From positions 124,001 to 188,000 of the forward strand of contig JAFUPV010000027.1 of the NCBI GenBank assembly GCA_017472605.1: a stretch of 64,000 nt of DNA, read 5' to 3'. Positions 63,061-64,000 of this stretch are shown here, one piece after another. Both the position numbers and the translations under genes were made by a program. The notes below the pieces were generated by a model. It was not told the origin of the DNA, searched no databases, and saw only the letters and a program-made list of their open reading frames with translations. How positions within the stretch are numbered: the stretch's first letter is position 1; each line of letters starts with the position of its first letter. The stretch is from Lachnospiraceae bacterium (GTDB taxonomy: Bacteria > Bacillota > Clostridia > Lachnospirales > Lachnospiraceae).

Positions 63061-64000
63061 ATGGAAGCAGCAAGAATGCAGGCTGTGATGGAAAAAGCAA
63101 AGAACTACATCGATCATCTGACCATTTATTCTAAGGTAAATGTACCGCGGGAAGTGGTGTCGGATGAGAAAAAATTTTTCTCCTGGGACAACGAAAAACG
63201 TACACCAGGCTACAAGCCATATCTTTATGACTGGAGCTATTACAACGGTGTTGTGATGGAAGGTCTGTTTGATATCTATGAAGCAGATCCGCAGAAGGGA
63301 GAGGCATATTATGCCTATGTGAAAGAATATCTGGATCAAATGATCGTGACCGATGAGAATGGCAGGAAAAAGCTGAGCCGCAATCTTGCCGGATATGTGG
63401 ATCACCATGGAGCGGACTGCTACAAGACAGCAGCGCTGATCAGCCGCATAAGTGACGGTGCAGACGATTACATGGAGATTGCAGAGGAGCTTTATCGGGA
63501 CCTGACCGATACCGGACACTTGAATTCCAAAGGGAATGTGGTTCCGCTGGAATTCATGGAAGAGGCGCTGGGCTGGAATTACTGGCACAGCTGGGCCGGC
63601 GGACAGCCGCCCAAATATAAGGTATGGCTGGACGGACTCTACATGCTGCAGCCATTTCTTGCGCACCATGCCGCCCGAATTGGTGACAGAGCGCAGCTGG
63701 AACGGATTCAGAAGAGGCTGGACTGGGTTGCCGATGGGATGCTGGCGCCAGGCGGCATGTATTACCATGCCTGCAACAGCAGAGAGGATGTCTGCCCCTA
63801 CCACTGGCTGCGTGCCATGGGCTGGTATGGAATGGCAATGGTTGATGTGATGGAAGTGCTTCCGGAGGAATTCATGGATGCCAGAAAGAAGGCGCTGAAG
63901 AAATTCGTAGACGGCATGCTGAAGTATCAGGATGAAAGCGGCATGTGGGCAAATCTGGCAGATCAGCCGGTAACGGAGACGAACCGCCTGGAAACAAGCG
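63061..64000 (+). CDS. GH88/GH105 unsaturated rhamnogalacturonyl hydrolase, 3'-truncated by window edge
   Basis: At least 313 residues, open to the window end. (alpha/alpha)6 barrel: DWSYYNGVVMEGLFDIYE near residue 57, Asp191 in VWLDGLYMLQPF (the position of the catalytic Asp in YteR-type enzymes) and LRAMGWYGMAMVDV. Releases the unsaturated uronic acid left by pectate/rhamnogalacturonan lyases. ATG 63061 follows GTGAGGAAAC. No signal peptide. It probably belongs to the same glycan programme as GH28 upstream; further genes may follow outside the window. Confidence 0.9.
   Translation, partial: MEAARMQAVMEKAKNYIDHLTIYSKVNVPREVVSDEKKFFSWDNEKRTPGYKPYLYDWSYYNGVVMEGLFDIYEADPQKGEAYYAYVKEYLDQMIVTDENGRKKLSRNLAGYVDHHGADCYKTAALISRISDGADDYMEIAEELYRDLTDTGHLNSKGNVVPLEFMEEALGWNYWHSWAGGQPPKYKVWLDGLYMLQPFLAHHAARIGDRAQLERIQKRLDWVADGMLAPGGMYYHACNSREDVCPYHWLRAMGWYGMAMVDVMEVLPEEFMDARKKALKKFVDGMLKYQDESGMWANLADQPVTETNRLETS

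Overview
The window reads as a chromosomal segment of a low-to-mid GC Gram-positive anaerobe. A gut Lachnospiraceae-type Clostridia is my best inference, from strong AGGAGG ribosome binding sites, a VanR/VanS-like two-component pair, YesM/YesN-type sugar regulators, LplB/YtcP-type sugar permeases without their own ATPase, and a folP-folBK-pheA housekeeping run. No tRNA, rRNA, insertion sequence, prophage or CRISPR array was seen.

Positions 1-24400 are mostly housekeeping. They hold folP (5'-truncated by the window edge) and a folB-folK fusion, pheA, a DUF815 AAA ATPase, ppx and ppk1, and a two-component system followed by a large lipoprotein, a degenerate ABC ATPase and an ABC-2 permease. Then come a convergent cysteine desulfurase, asnS behind a structured leader, a shortened SbcD/SbcC-like (YhaO/YhaN-like) pair, an ABC-F ATPase, a TraX-family protein, apt, a cupin, a thioesterase and a GNAT acetyltransferase, closed by a clear intrinsic terminator at 24416-24446.

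Positions 24600-58870 form a glycan-utilisation region. It contains two tandem beta-glucuronidase-like GH2 enzymes sharing a duplicated promoter/operator, GH28, a GH13 branching enzyme, an MGH1-like hydrolase, a second possible (alpha/alpha)6 protein of unknown family, a Gfo/Idh/MocA oxidoreductase, a large glycosidase-like gene cut by an in-frame TAA, an ABC importer (two permeases and a binding protein), GH95, GH29 and GH31. Regulators are a YesN-type response regulator, a cupin-AraC regulator and a YesM-type sensor kinase. None of the glycosidases carries a signal peptide, so the picture is import of oligosaccharides and cytoplasmic trimming. An AlbA_2-type ATP-binding protein with 17 tandem heptapeptides sits inside this region.

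Positions 58870-64000 hold an Rpn-family nuclease-like protein, a methyltransferase, a DUF2079 membrane protein, and a GH88/GH105 unsaturated-uronyl hydrolase that runs off the right edge, behind a promoter decorated with two perfect dyads.

The most notable items are the in-frame stop splitting an otherwise continuous 936-codon gene; direct repeats spaced exactly 21 bp and abutting the -35 of both GH2 genes; in-frame minisatellites inserted in four unrelated proteins; an 87-nt nested stem-loop; and an ABC ATPase lacking its catalytic Glu and H-loop His.
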